Shown piece by piece: positions 16,482-24,944 of a DNA stretch of 64,000 nucleotides. Origin of the DNA: Cellulomonas sp. URHD0024 (GTDB lineage: Bacteria > Actinomycetota > Actinomycetes > Actinomycetales > Cellulomonadaceae); the NCBI RefSeq assembly GCF_000426185.1, contig NZ_AUEW01000008.1, positions 186,001 to 250,000 on the forward strand, read 5' to 3'. Below the pieces are notes generated by a model. That model was not told where the DNA came from. It searched no databases and was given only the letters and a program-made list of their open reading frames with translations. The translations under genes were made by a program, and so were the position numbers. The stretch's first letter is position 1; each line of letters starts with the position of its first letter.

Positions 16482-16491
16482 CGGCTCACAC
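16428..16491 (+). repeat. Right boundary repeat of the 10-kb island
   Basis: Direct partner of 6062-6125 (56 of 64 positions identical, 30-bp identical core at 16436-16465). It spans the VOC remnant's 3' end and the last codons of the convergent gene at 16486-16875. Confidence 0.7.
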
Positions 16492-16875
16492 GGGCTGCGT
16501 CGGCGGGGCGCTCTCCCGAAGGGCGCGCCTGACGTCCGCGCGCGAGGGCGGTCGCGGCTGGTCCCACAGTCGCTCGAACGCCTCCCGGAGAAGCGGCCAG
16601 ACGAGCCCCTGCGCCTCCTCGAAGGAGAGGGCGCCGTCCGACAGCGGCGGCATCAGGACGACGTCGTGCGGGATGGGGCGGCCGGCTTCGTCGCGACGGC
16701 CTTCGGGATCGGGGAACCGCAGCGCCACGAGCGTGCCGACGCGCCGGCACACGGTCCCCTCGTCCTCGACTCCTGCGAACGCGCGCTCGTAGGTCGGGAG
16801 TGGGTCCCGGTACCCGCCGTCGAGGAGGAACCGGAAGCCCCAGGACCGTCCGCGGGTGGCCCAGACCAGTGTCAC
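16486..16875 (-). CDS. Small partner protein of a TRAFAC-type GTPase, unknown function
   Basis: 129 residues starting at GTG 16875, which overlaps the GTPase stop (GTGA), so the two are translationally coupled. The sequence opens VTLVWATRGRSWGFRFLLDG, followed by YRDPLPTYERAFAGVED, RRVGTLVALRFPDPEGRRDEAG, and a helical C-terminus rich in Arg. I do not recognise the family. The obligate coupling suggests an adaptor, regulator or activating partner of the GTPase. Its last codons overlap the island boundary repeat. Confidence 0.7.
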   Translation of the reverse strand: MTLVWATRGRSWGFRFLLDGGYRDPLPTYERAFAGVEDEGTVCRRVGTLVALRFPDPEGRRDEAGRPIPHDVVLMPPLSDGALSFEEAQGLVWPLLREAFERLWDQPRPPSRADVRRALRESAPPTQPV

Positions 16876-18098
16876 TTGACGCTCTTGACCAGCACGGCGT
16901 CCTTCACGCCCTGGGCGAGGTCGAGCTGGAACTGGGTCAGGACGGCCGTGAGGTAGTCGTGGTTCGCCCGCGCCCGGGTGTTCCGCTCCTCGATCTTCGG
17001 ACCGTTCGCCTTGATCGCCCGCGCAAGGAACGGGAGCGCCAAGGCCAGGTACCGGCCGACCCTGGGGACCTTCACCATCAACGGCGCCGCACCGACGAGG
17101 ATGCGGGCGATGACGTCGGCGTTGTCGACGAGGCGGTCCAGCCACTTGCGCGGGATCTCGAGCCGCTCGGCCCAGTGGACGAGCCGCTCGAGGGGCAGGA
17201 TGCACGCCACGGGCAGGAGGAGGTCGAGGCCCTTCCGTTCGGCCACCTCGATCTTGCCGGGCTCGAACCTGGCGGAGGACAGCAGCATGAAGTCCTCGCC
17301 CATGGACAGCGCCTCGGGGAGCTTCACGAGTCCCTTGAGCACGTCGTGCAACGAACTGATGTCGCCGGCCGCCTTCTCGACGACGAGGTCCTCGAACCCG
17401 TGGACGTCGAGGTCCGGGTGCAGGTCGGCCTTGGACAGCGCGAGGATCCAGATGCGCGGGAACTCGGCCAGCGGCTCGCCGTCGTCGAGAAGGTCGTCCT
17501 TGAACCGCAGCAGGCCTTCGCGAAGACCCCAGAGCAACGACTTCAGGTACTTCTCCTCCTCGCCCGCGTAGTCGAGGAGCTTCTGGCCGTCGACGAGGAT
17601 GACCGCGACGTCCGACCGCAGCAGCTTCCTGAACACGTCGAGCCGACGCCTCGCCTCCTGCGCGCTGCTGGGTTCCTCCTCGAACCACTCGCCGGGGTAG
17701 TCGTGCCAGACGAGCCGAAGAGCGTCGAACGGCCTCGCCTTGGCCGCCTTGGCGTCGCCGCCCTGGTCCTTCAGCTTCACGACGAACGAGTAGGGCGTCG
17801 CCGCGAACCGGGTGGGCTCCGGCGCCAGCGCGCGGTTCTTCATGCCCAGATAGTTCTGGCGCAGGCGGTTGCCCTGCCCGGTGTCGTCGGCGATCAGGTC
17901 GAAGAGGCTGTCCTTCTGGAAGCTCTGCTCCTGAGCCGCGCCGTAGAACGAGGAGACCAGGACCGTCTTGCCGCTGCCGCTGCCGCCGAACACGGCGATG
18001 TTCTGTTCCCGCACCCGAAGAGTCCCCGCCACAGCCGTCACGATACGGCCACCCGATCGGCCCGGCACCGACCCGTTCCGGGACCGGCGGCGAGGCAT
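16872..18098 (-). CDS. TRAFAC-class (double-GTPase-like) P-loop GTPase
   Basis: 408 residues from ATG 18098 (GTG 18041 is an equally plausible start). Walker A GGSGSGKT is at residues 38-45. WHDYPGEWFEEEP contains the D-x-P-G-[ED] form of switch II/Walker B seen in bacterial DO-GTPase-type families, and ILALSKADLHPDLD supplies the S/N-K-x-D base-recognition motif. The C-terminal part is helical, with hydrophobic stretches (VPRVGRYLALALPFLARAI) that may contact membrane. Such GTPases occur with adaptor proteins in predicted regulatory or biological-conflict systems. No effector domain is visible here beyond the small coupled partner. Cytoplasmic role unknown. Confidence 0.72.
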   Translation of the reverse strand: MPRRRSRNGSVPGRSGGRIVTAVAGTLRVREQNIAVFGGSGSGKTVLVSSFYGAAQEQSFQKDSLFDLIADDTGQGNRLRQNYLGMKNRALAPEPTRFAATPYSFVVKLKDQGGDAKAAKARPFDALRLVWHDYPGEWFEEEPSSAQEARRRLDVFRKLLRSDVAVILVDGQKLLDYAGEEEKYLKSLLWGLREGLLRFKDDLLDDGEPLAEFPRIWILALSKADLHPDLDVHGFEDLVVEKAAGDISSLHDVLKGLVKLPEALSMGEDFMLLSSARFEPGKIEVAERKGLDLLLPVACILPLERLVHWAERLEIPRKWLDRLVDNADVIARILVGAAPLMVKVPRVGRYLALALPFLARAIKANGPKIEERNTRARANHDYLTAVLTQFQLDLAQGVKDAVLVKSVK

Positions 18099-18131
18099 GA
18101 TTCAGTCCGTGACCGTCCCGGTGACTCCCGC

Positions 18132-18749
18132 GTGAGCCTGTCCCTCTGGCTCACGCTGGTCGGCGCCTGCCTCGTCATCTCGTGCACGCCCGGCGCGGGC
18201 GCGATCAACACGATGTCCAACTCGCTGGGCTCCGGCTGGACGCGGTCGATCTGGGGCATTCTCGGGCAACAGCTCGCGCTCCTGGTGCACATCGCGATCG
18301 TCGCTGCGGGCGTGGGTGTCCTGGTCAGCCGGTCGCAGGTGACGTTCGACGCGATCCGCTACGTCGGGGCCGCCTACCTCGTCTACCTGGGCGTGCGTCA
18401 GTTCCGGGCGCAGACGGCCATGGGCGGCGTCGCTCTCCTGGACCGTGAGCCGGCGTGGTCGATGTTCCGGCGCGGGCTGCTCGTGAACCTGACCAACCCC
18501 AAGGCGATCGTCTTCTTCCTCGCCTTCATGCCGCAGTTCGTCCGGCTCGACCGGGCGCTCGTCCCTCAGTACGCGATCGTCGCCGCGACCGTCGTGGCTG
18601 TCGACGTCCTCGTGATGTGGTTCCTGTTCGCCAGCGCAGCGCGCGGGCTCGTCCGGCTCACGGCGCGGGAGTCAGGGCGCCGGATCGTGAACCGGGTGTT
18701 CGGCGGCCTGTTCGTCGCCGTCGGCGTCGTCCTTGCGGTCGTGCACTGA
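18132..18749 (+). CDS. LysE/RhtB family amino-acid exporter
   Basis: 205 residues with six hydrophobic segments and the family signatures SCTPGAGAINTMSNSLGSGW (LysE P-G-P loop variant) near the N-terminus and NLTNPKAIVFFLAFMPQFV in the middle. LysE/RhtB proteins export amino acids such as homoserine or basic amino acids across the cytoplasmic membrane. The start is GTG 18132, the only suitable codon before the first membrane segment. It is transcribed divergently from the GTPase gene and convergently to the LacI gene; substrate not predictable. Confidence 0.88.
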   Translation: MSLSLWLTLVGACLVISCTPGAGAINTMSNSLGSGWTRSIWGILGQQLALLVHIAIVAAGVGVLVSRSQVTFDAIRYVGAAYLVYLGVRQFRAQTAMGGVALLDREPAWSMFRRGLLVNLTNPKAIVFFLAFMPQFVRLDRALVPQYAIVAATVVAVDVLVMWFLFASAARGLVRLTARESGRRIVNRVFGGLFVAVGVVLAVVH

Positions 18750-18795
18750 CGAGCGGGGCGACTCCGTCGTCTGCAGGGAACCGGCGGCTACGTGC

Positions 18796-19806
18796 TCACG
18801 CCGACTCGCGGCGGATGAGGTGGACGATGTCCGACCCCGGCCGGCGAGGGGCGGGCTTCCCGGAGATCGCCCGGGTGACGATAGCGGCGATGTACTCGGC
18901 GATGACCCCCTGCTCGGTGTCCACCGTGGTCAACGGGGGTGAGGCGAACGGAGCGGCGGGGATGTCGTCGACGCCGACCAGCGCAAGGTCGCCGGGTACG
19001 GCCACCCCGGCGATCCGGGTGCCGGCGAGGACCGCGAGCGCGACGTCGTCGTTGTAGGCGCACACGCCGGTGACGCCCTCGGCGACCCACGCCCGCACGG
19101 CGTCGGCCGCGGCCTCCGCATCCATCGGCACCGTGCGGACCACCGGGGCGTCGAGGCCGAGCTCGGCGCACGCGGTCCGGACGCCCTCGAGCCGTGGCTC
19201 GGCGAAGCCCTTCACGCGGGGGTCGTCCGGGTAGGCGTAGCCGATCAGACGGTGCCCGGTGGCCGCGAGGTGCTCGGCCTGGACACGTCCGATGCGCTGC
19301 TGCGGGACGAGGAGCTCGCTGTGCCGGCGACCCGTCGGGCTGAGCAGGGCGACCGTGACGGCGATCCCGGCCGAGCGCATGGCTGCTATCTCGCTGTCGT
19401 CGAGCTCGTCCCACAGCACGACGGCGGCGGGTCCAAGCGAGCGCCACACCGCGGAGACCGGCCGGCCGGCCGCCCGGGGGTGGGCGTACAGCGTGAGGCC
19501 CTCGGCGGCGAGGCTCGTCGAGAGGGTCTCCAGGAGGCTTCCCATCGCGGGGCCGATGGGCCAGTCGGGCAGGAGGCACAGGACCACGTCGGACCGGCCG
19601 CTGCGCAGTGCCCGAGCGGCGGCCGACGGGGCGTAGCCGAGCCGCTCGGCGACGTCCAGGATCCGCTGCTGGGTGGCCTCCGGGATCTTCTGGTGGGGGG
19701 TCCCGTTCAGCACGTAGCTCACGGTGGTCCGCGAGACGCCGGCCTCGCGTGCGACATCCGCACTGGTCACCCGCTTGGGGCGATCGTCGACCGACATCGT
19801 CACCAA
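18796..19806 (-). CDS. LacI-family transcriptional repressor of the adjacent GH3 locus
   Basis: 336 residues. The N-terminal LacI helix-turn-helix and hinge are complete: VTSADVAREAGVSRTTVSYV then LNG...KIPEATQQRILDVAERLGYAPSAAARAL. The remaining ~270 residues form the periplasmic-binding-protein-like effector domain (GITGVCAYNDDVAL-type and LVGVDDIP signatures). It is divergent from the MFS-glycosidase operon, and a perfect LacI-style palindrome lies in the shared intergenic region. It probably represses that operon until a di- or oligosaccharide is present. Start at 19806; ATG 19797 (MSVDD) is possible. Confidence 0.9.
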   Translation of the reverse strand: MVTMSVDDRPKRVTSADVAREAGVSRTTVSYVLNGTPHQKIPEATQQRILDVAERLGYAPSAAARALRSGRSDVVLCLLPDWPIGPAMGSLLETLSTSLAAEGLTLYAHPRAAGRPVSAVWRSLGPAAVVLWDELDDSEIAAMRSAGIAVTVALLSPTGRRHSELLVPQQRIGRVQAEHLAATGHRLIGYAYPDDPRVKGFAEPRLEGVRTACAELGLDAPVVRTVPMDAEAAADAVRAWVAEGVTGVCAYNDDVALAVLAGTRIAGVAVPGDLALVGVDDIPAAPFASPPLTTVDTEQGVIAEYIAAIVTRAISGKPAPRRPGSDIVHLIRRESA

Positions 19807-19824
19807 CCTCTCTGATCGGACATC

Positions 19825-19880
19825 TTGCGCTCGGCCCCACCCTGTGCCACATTACTGACACGCGCAAGTGACACGTGTCA
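19825..19880 (+). promoter_or_regulatory. Promoter region and LacI operator of the MFS-GH3 operon
   Basis: TGACACGTGTCA at 19869-19880 is a perfect 12-bp palindrome with the central CG typical of LacI-family operators; additional TGACAC half-sites flank it at 19855 and 19882. A weak promoter, TTGCGC (19825-19830), 17-bp spacer, CACATT (19848-19853), lies just upstream, so bound repressor would sit on the start region. The site is 73 bp from the repressor's own start and 84 bp from the transporter start. Confidence 0.6.
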
Positions 19881-19963
19881 GTGACACGAATGAGTGATCG
19901 GTCCGAGCAAGGAGGCCGTGCTCCCGCAGAAGTTGCTCCCCTCGCACACGACGGAGAACGGCT

Positions 19964-21319
19964 ATGAGCCCGGAAGTGCAGCACCACCTCAACCCGCTCA
20001 CGGACGAGACGCCCAGCAGCACCGAGCTGCCGGCGTCCATCGTCACGTCGGGCATCCCGGGCCACGAGCGCCCCGTCCCCCCGTACGCCATCGACCCGCC
20101 CACGAAGTCGGTCACCCCGAAGTTCGTGGCGGCGTTCGCCTTCGCCCAGCTCGCGTTGTTCATCGCGCTGCTCGGGCCGGTCACGATCAGCATGGCCATC
20201 AAGGTCACCGCGGTGGTCGGCGACGCCCAGGCCACCACGGCCCAGGGCCTCATCCTCGGCGTCGGCGCCCTCGCGGCCCTCCTCGCCAACCCGTTCTTCG
20301 GCCGTCTCTCCGACCGCACGATGTCGCGCTGGGGCCGTCGCCGCCCCTGGCTCGTCGGCGGGTCGCTCGGCCTCGCAGCGTTCCTGTTCGTCATCGCGGT
20401 CGGCACGAACGTCCCGACCCTGCTGATCGGCTGGTTCCTCGCCCAGCTCGCCGCCAACGCGTGCTTCGCGGCCTACCTCGCGACGATCGCCGACCAGGTC
20501 CCGCCCCGGCAGACGGCGAAGATCAGCGCCCTCGGTGGCGTCATGCAGAACGTCGGCGTCCTGGCCGCCATCTGGATCGCCACCATGTTCACGTCGCAGA
20601 TGATCGCGCTGTTCATGGTCCCCGCCGCGATCGGCGTGGTCGGCATGGTCGTCTACGCGCTGGTGCTCCCCGACAAGCAGCTGCCGCAGCGGCCGCCGTC
20701 GATGACGGTGCGCGCGTGGCTCGACACGTTCTGGCTGAGCCCGCGCCGCTACCCCGACTTCGCCTGGGCCTGGATCTCTCGGTTCCTGCTCATCCTCGGC
20801 AGCTTCCTGTTCTCGACGTTCCGGTTCTTCTGGATGAAGGACCACCTCGGACTCTCCGACGCGGAGGCGGCCGGTGTCGTCTTCAAGGGTGTCCTCATCT
20901 ACACCGTCGTCCTGGTGGTCGTCGGCCAGCTGGCCGGGATCGTGTCCGACCGGCTCGCCCGTCGCAAGGTGTTCGTGTTCGCCTCCACCGCCCTGTTCGC
21001 CCTCGGCCTCATCCTGCTGACCCAGGTGAACGGCGTGAGCGGCTTCTACGTGGTCGAGGCGATCCTCGGCGCGGCGTACGGCATCTACATGGGCGTCGAC
21101 CTCGCCCTCGTCATCGGCGTCCTGCCCAACCCGGACGACTCCGCCAAGGACCTCGGTGTCTTCAACATCGCCAACGCCGCGCCGCAGTCGCTGGCACCGT
21201 TCCTCGGTGCGCTGCTGATCGGTGGGGCCGCGAAGAACTACGACCTGCTCTACATCTCGGCGGCGGCCCTGACCTTCCTCGGAGCCCTCGCGATCATCCC
21301 CGTCAAGAAGGTGAAGTGA
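19964..21319 (+). CDS. MFS transporter, probable glycoside/oligosaccharide importer
   Basis: 451 residues with an N-terminal cytoplasmic tail of about 45 residues and twelve hydrophobic segments. The loop 2-3 motif is clear (NPFFGRLSDRTMSRWGRRRPW, close to the MFS G-x-x-x-D-R-x-G-R-R consensus), and a weaker repeat (QLAGIVSDRLARRKVF) starts the second half. The R-R-P-W ending resembles glycoside-pentoside-hexuronide-like and sucrose-type symporters. The stop overlaps the GH3 start, and the LacI operator precedes it, so it likely imports the oligosaccharide that GH3 cleaves in the cytoplasm. Confidence 0.85.
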   Translation: MSPEVQHHLNPLTDETPSSTELPASIVTSGIPGHERPVPPYAIDPPTKSVTPKFVAAFAFAQLALFIALLGPVTISMAIKVTAVVGDAQATTAQGLILGVGALAALLANPFFGRLSDRTMSRWGRRRPWLVGGSLGLAAFLFVIAVGTNVPTLLIGWFLAQLAANACFAAYLATIADQVPPRQTAKISALGGVMQNVGVLAAIWIATMFTSQMIALFMVPAAIGVVGMVVYALVLPDKQLPQRPPSMTVRAWLDTFWLSPRRYPDFAWAWISRFLLILGSFLFSTFRFFWMKDHLGLSDAEAAGVVFKGVLIYTVVLVVVGQLAGIVSDRLARRKVFVFASTALFALGLILLTQVNGVSGFYVVEAILGAAYGIYMGVDLALVIGVLPNPDDSAKDLGVFNIANAAPQSLAPFLGALLIGGAAKNYDLLYISAAALTFLGALAIIPVKKVK

Positions 21320-23781
21320 TGACGAACCCGTCCTCGATCGACCCGTCCGTTCTCGTCGCGAAGGTCGACCTGGAGACCAAGGTCCGGCTGCTCACGGGAG
21401 CCAGCGCGTTCACGCTGGCCCCGGAGGAGTCGATCGGCCTCGGCGAGGTCAACCTCTCCGACGGTCCGACCGGAGTCCGCGGCCTGAAGTTCAGCGGCGG
21501 CCGTCAGGTGGCCCTGTTCCCGAACGCCACGCTGCTCGCCTCGGCCTGGGACGAGGAGACGACCGCCGAGGTCGGTCGGATGCTCGCCGAGGAGGCGATG
21601 GCGCAGGACATCCACGTGGTGCTCGGCCCGACGATCAACCTGCACCGCTCGACGCTCGGCGGCCGGCTGTTCGAGGCGTACTCCGAGGACCCGCTGCTCA
21701 CCGGCAAGCTCGCCGCCGCGTACGTCCGGGGGCTGCAGTCGCTCGCCGTCGGCGCGTGCCTCAAGCACCTCGTCGCCAACGAGTCCGAGACGGCGCGCAA
21801 CACCATGAACTCGGTGGTGGACGCCAAGACGCTGCGCGAGCTGTACCTGCTGCCGTTCGAGATCGCGACGGCCGAGTCGGACCCGTGGTCGATGATGGCG
21901 GCCTACAACGACGTCAACGGCGTCGCGGCCACCGAGCAGGACCACGTCATCAACGACGTGGTCAAGGGTGAGTGGGGCTACACCGGCCTGATCATGTCGG
22001 ACTGGTTCGCGACGAAGACCGCTGCGCCCGCGGCAGCCGGCGGCCTCGACCTCGTGATGCCCGGGCCGGAGGGGCCGTGGGGGGCCACCTTGGTCGCCGC
22101 CGTGCGCAACGGTGACCTCGACGAGTCCGTGGTCGACGACCACCTGCGCCGGCTCCTCGTCCTCGCGGACCGGGTGGGCGCGCTCGGCGAGCTCCGGTCG
22201 CTCCCGACGGATCTGCCCGCCCCCGACTCCCCGGTACGCCGGGAGCAGCTCACCCGCCTCGCGGCTGCCGGGATGACCGTGCTGACCAACGACGACGTCC
22301 TGCCGCTGACCCGCGGCACGTCTGTCGCGCTCATCGGCCGGCACGCCCTGGAGACCATCGACATGGGTGGCGGCTCCGCGCAGGTCAACCCGCCGTACCA
22401 GGTGAGCGTGGCCGAGGGCCTCACTGCTCTGCTCGACTCCGTGGAGGTCGTCGACGGGGTCGAGGTCCGCACCCGGCCCGTCCCCGCCCGTCCGGGCTTC
22501 GTGCTCGACCCCTCGACAGGGAACCCCGGCGTCCACATCACGCTGCTCGCGGCCGACGGGTCGGTGCTCGAGGAGCGCCACGACGCCCCGTCCACCGTGA
22601 TGGTCGGGTTCGACGACGACTTCAGCGAGCCGGTCGCCACCGTGCGGTTCCGCGCTCGAGTCGCTGCCGACGGTCCCGTCGAGGTCGGCGTGATCGGCGT
22701 CGGCGCGTGGGAGCTCACCGTCGGCGAGACGTCGCGCTCGTTCGAGCTGCGCTCGTCGGGCGGGTTCGCCGAGGAGATGCTCGCGCCGCCCGTCGAGACC
22801 GGGACGGTCGAGATGGGCCCCGACGACATCATCGACGGGGAGGCCATGCTGCGGCCGCCGGCCCGGACGGACGTCCTCGACGGCGTCTCGACCGTCGAGG
22901 CGACCGCCAACCCGCTCGCCGGCGTCGGCCTCTTCGGGCTCGTCGCCCGCCCGGCACCCCAGCCGGTCGAGTCGGTGATCGCCGCGGCTGCCGCGGCCGC
23001 CGCGCAGGCCGACGTGGCCGTGGTCGTCGTCGGGCTCACCGAGGAGCAGGAGACTGAGTCCGTCGACAAGTCGACGCTCGCCCTCCCCGGCGCGCAGGAC
23101 GCGCTGGTCAGCGCCGTCGCCGCGGCCGCCCGACGGACCGTCGTCGTCGTGAACGCCGCCACCCCGGTGCTCATGCCGTGGCTCGACGAGGTCGACGCCG
23201 TGCTGTGGGCCGGACTGCCCGGCCAGGAGGGCGGCCACGCGGTCGCCGCCGCGCTGCTCGGTGACATCGAGCCCGCCGGCCGGCTCGTCACCACGTTCCC
23301 CGCCGCCGACGGTGCCGCGCCCGCGTGGTCCGTCACGCCGGTGGATGGCGACCTCGAGTACACCGAGGGAACCTTCATCGGCTACCGCGGGCACTGGGCA
23401 GGGAACGCTCCGGCACCGGCCTTCTGGCTCGGCCACGGCCTCGGGTACTCGACCTGGTCGTACAGCGACGCGGCCGTCTCGCTCGACGGCCCCTCGCCGC
23501 AGGTGTCTGTGACGGTGACCAACACAGGCCCCCGCGACTCGCGCGAGGTCGTGCAGGTCTACCTCGAGCCGTCGTCGTCCGACGAGCCCGTCCGGCTGGT
23601 CGGCTGGACCGCCGTCTCGGTCCCGGCCGGTGCGTCAGCCTCCGTCCAGGTCCGCACGGACGACCGGCTCTGGCGTTCGTGGGACACCGACTCCGGTGCC
23701 TGGTCGCGGATCGCGGACGGCGGTCGGCTGCTCGTCGCCCGCGGCCTCGGCGACGTGCGGGCCAGCCTGTCGCTGGACTGA
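21319..23781 (+). CDS. Glycoside hydrolase family 3 (beta-glucosidase-like)
   Basis: 820 residues, full-length for three-domain GH3 enzymes. The N-terminal TIM-barrel contains NLSDGPTGVRG, KHLVANESET and the nucleophile motif GLIMSDWFA with Asp228. The alpha/beta sandwich includes LIGRHALETIDMGGGSAQVNP. An extra beta-rich segment at about residues 395-520 resembles a PA14 insertion, and the C-terminus is an FnIII-like domain (VTVTNTGPRDSREVVQVYLE). No signal peptide, so cytoplasmic hydrolysis of imported glycosides is expected. Start ATG 21319 overlaps the transporter stop (TGATG). A strong hairpin follows the stop at 23795-23817. Confidence 0.93.
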   Translation: MTNPSSIDPSVLVAKVDLETKVRLLTGASAFTLAPEESIGLGEVNLSDGPTGVRGLKFSGGRQVALFPNATLLASAWDEETTAEVGRMLAEEAMAQDIHVVLGPTINLHRSTLGGRLFEAYSEDPLLTGKLAAAYVRGLQSLAVGACLKHLVANESETARNTMNSVVDAKTLRELYLLPFEIATAESDPWSMMAAYNDVNGVAATEQDHVINDVVKGEWGYTGLIMSDWFATKTAAPAAAGGLDLVMPGPEGPWGATLVAAVRNGDLDESVVDDHLRRLLVLADRVGALGELRSLPTDLPAPDSPVRREQLTRLAAAGMTVLTNDDVLPLTRGTSVALIGRHALETIDMGGGSAQVNPPYQVSVAEGLTALLDSVEVVDGVEVRTRPVPARPGFVLDPSTGNPGVHITLLAADGSVLEERHDAPSTVMVGFDDDFSEPVATVRFRARVAADGPVEVGVIGVGAWELTVGETSRSFELRSSGGFAEEMLAPPVETGTVEMGPDDIIDGEAMLRPPARTDVLDGVSTVEATANPLAGVGLFGLVARPAPQPVESVIAAAAAAAAQADVAVVVVGLTEEQETESVDKSTLALPGAQDALVSAVAAAARRTVVVVNAATPVLMPWLDEVDAVLWAGLPGQEGGHAVAAALLGDIEPAGRLVTTFPAADGAAPAWSVTPVDGDLEYTEGTFIGYRGHWAGNAPAPAFWLGHGLGYSTWSYSDAAVSLDGPSPQVSVTVTNTGPRDSREVVQVYLEPSSSDEPVRLVGWTAVSVPAGASASVQVRTDDRLWRSWDTDSGAWSRIADGGRLLVARGLGDVRASLSLD

Positions 23782-23794
23782 CCGCCGAGCACGA

Positions 23795-23817
23795 GGGGGG
23801 CGTCCGCGACGCCCCCC
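23795..23817 (+). terminator. Hairpin terminator after the GH3 gene
   Basis: GGGGGGCGTC, loop CGC, GACGCCCCCC: a perfect 10-bp GC stem 14 bp past the GH3 stop. There is no U-tract, as usual in high-GC actinobacteria. Confidence 0.75.
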
Positions 23818-23906
23818 GCGTGCCCTGCCGGCGCAAGGTGACCGCCCAGGCGGCAGCCACCTGTAGCTGCAGAATCCCGCCGGCGGCCCGTCTGGGACCA
23901 TGGCGC

Positions 23907-24917
23907 GTGCTCACGTTTCCGCCGCCGCTCAGGCCAGGCGACCGCATCGGTGTCACGTCTCCGTCGTCCGGCGTCCACGGGCCAGCGGCTGCCCGCATCG
24001 AGTTCTGCGAAGACTGGCTGCGGAAGGCCGGTTTCGAGGTCGTCGTCGGGCGCGTGATGGACGGCACCGGCCTCACCGCGGGGCCGGCCGCCGCCCGCGC
24101 GGCCGAGCTCACCGCGATGCTGTGCGACCCCACGATCCGGTGCGTCATCCCACCGTGGGGCGGCGAGACGGCGATCGACCTGCTGGACCTGCTCGACTGG
24201 GACGCGCTCGCCGCCGCGGAACCGACGTGGCTCGTCGGCTTCTCCGACCTGTCCACGGTGCTGCTTCCGTTCACGACCCGGTTGGGGTGGGCGACGGTGC
24301 ACGGGGACAACCTCGCCGACACCCCGTACGAAGCGCCGGAGGGGCTGTTGAGCTGGCTCGATGTCGTCGCCGGGCCAGGCCCGCACGTGCAGCGGGACTC
24401 GGGCGTGGTCGCCGGCTGGTGGGGGTTCGAGGAGGACGTCCGCGCCACGCAGTGGAGGCGCGTCGGCGAGGGCCGGTGGACCCTGCACGGCGCCGAGTCC
24501 CTGCACGTGACGGGGCGACTCGTCGGCGGGTGCGTCGAGACGCTGTGCAACATTGCCGGAACGCCGTACGGCGACGTCGCGGCGTTCGGTCGCGAGCATG
24601 CGCAGGACGGGCTGATCGTCTACGTCGAGGCGGCCGAGGACGAGGCCGCGACGATCTGCCGCAACCTGCACGGCCTGCGCCTGGCCGGGTGGTTCGACCA
24701 TGCCCGCGCGGTGCTCGTCGGCCGGACGGCAGCACCCGACCACCCGAGGATGACCCAGCGGGAAGCCGTCCTGGACGCCCTGGGCCGGCTGGGCATCCCG
24801 ATCGTCTTCGACGTGGAGATCGGGCACGTCCCGCCACATCTGCCGCTGGTCAACGGGGCGCTGGCGACCCTGACCGTCGACGGGGACACCCGCGAGATCC
24901 GGCAGCTGCTCCGCTGA
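23907..24917 (+). CDS. S66-family peptidase (LD-carboxypeptidase / MccF-like)
   Basis: 336 residues. LRPGDRIGVTSPSSG opens the N-terminal domain, WLVGFSDLS holds the nucleophile Ser113 (G-[FYL]-S-D), VYVEAAEDEA holds the candidate catalytic Glu, and FDVEIGHVPPHLPLVNGA carries the conserved His. S66 members cleave murein tetrapeptides (LdcA) or confer resistance by hydrolysing aminoacyl-AMP conjugates (MccF); the GFSDLS form and C-terminal layout fit MccF-like members well. No signal peptide, so a cytoplasmic enzyme. GTG 23907 is chosen because homologous sequence begins immediately after it. Confidence 0.87.
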   Translation: MLTFPPPLRPGDRIGVTSPSSGVHGPAAARIEFCEDWLRKAGFEVVVGRVMDGTGLTAGPAAARAAELTAMLCDPTIRCVIPPWGGETAIDLLDLLDWDALAAAEPTWLVGFSDLSTVLLPFTTRLGWATVHGDNLADTPYEAPEGLLSWLDVVAGPGPHVQRDSGVVAGWWGFEEDVRATQWRRVGEGRWTLHGAESLHVTGRLVGGCVETLCNIAGTPYGDVAAFGREHAQDGLIVYVEAAEDEAATICRNLHGLRLAGWFDHARAVLVGRTAAPDHPRMTQREAVLDALGRLGIPIVFDVEIGHVPPHLPLVNGALATLTVDGDTREIRQLLR

Positions 24918-24944
24918 GCGTCGGCACGAACTAGCCTCGGAAGG

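Larger units (their letters stand above)
6062..16491. mobile_element. Probable genomic island carrying an acyl-ACP gene cluster
   Basis: About 10.4 kb lies between two direct repeats of the VOC gene's 3' end. Inside is one co-directional ten-gene operon; outside are unrelated genes. If the island is removed, the VOC gene would directly converge on the small gene at 16486-16875, a normal arrangement. No integrase, transposase or tRNA is present. The repeats are diverged, so entry was either old or by recombination between related VOC genes. Confidence 0.55.

Noticed and set aside
16800-18131. Plus-strand frame open ahead of the LysE gene, suggesting a ~650-codon fusion
   Set aside because: It is antisense to the GTPase gene, and LysE homology begins exactly at GTG 18132.
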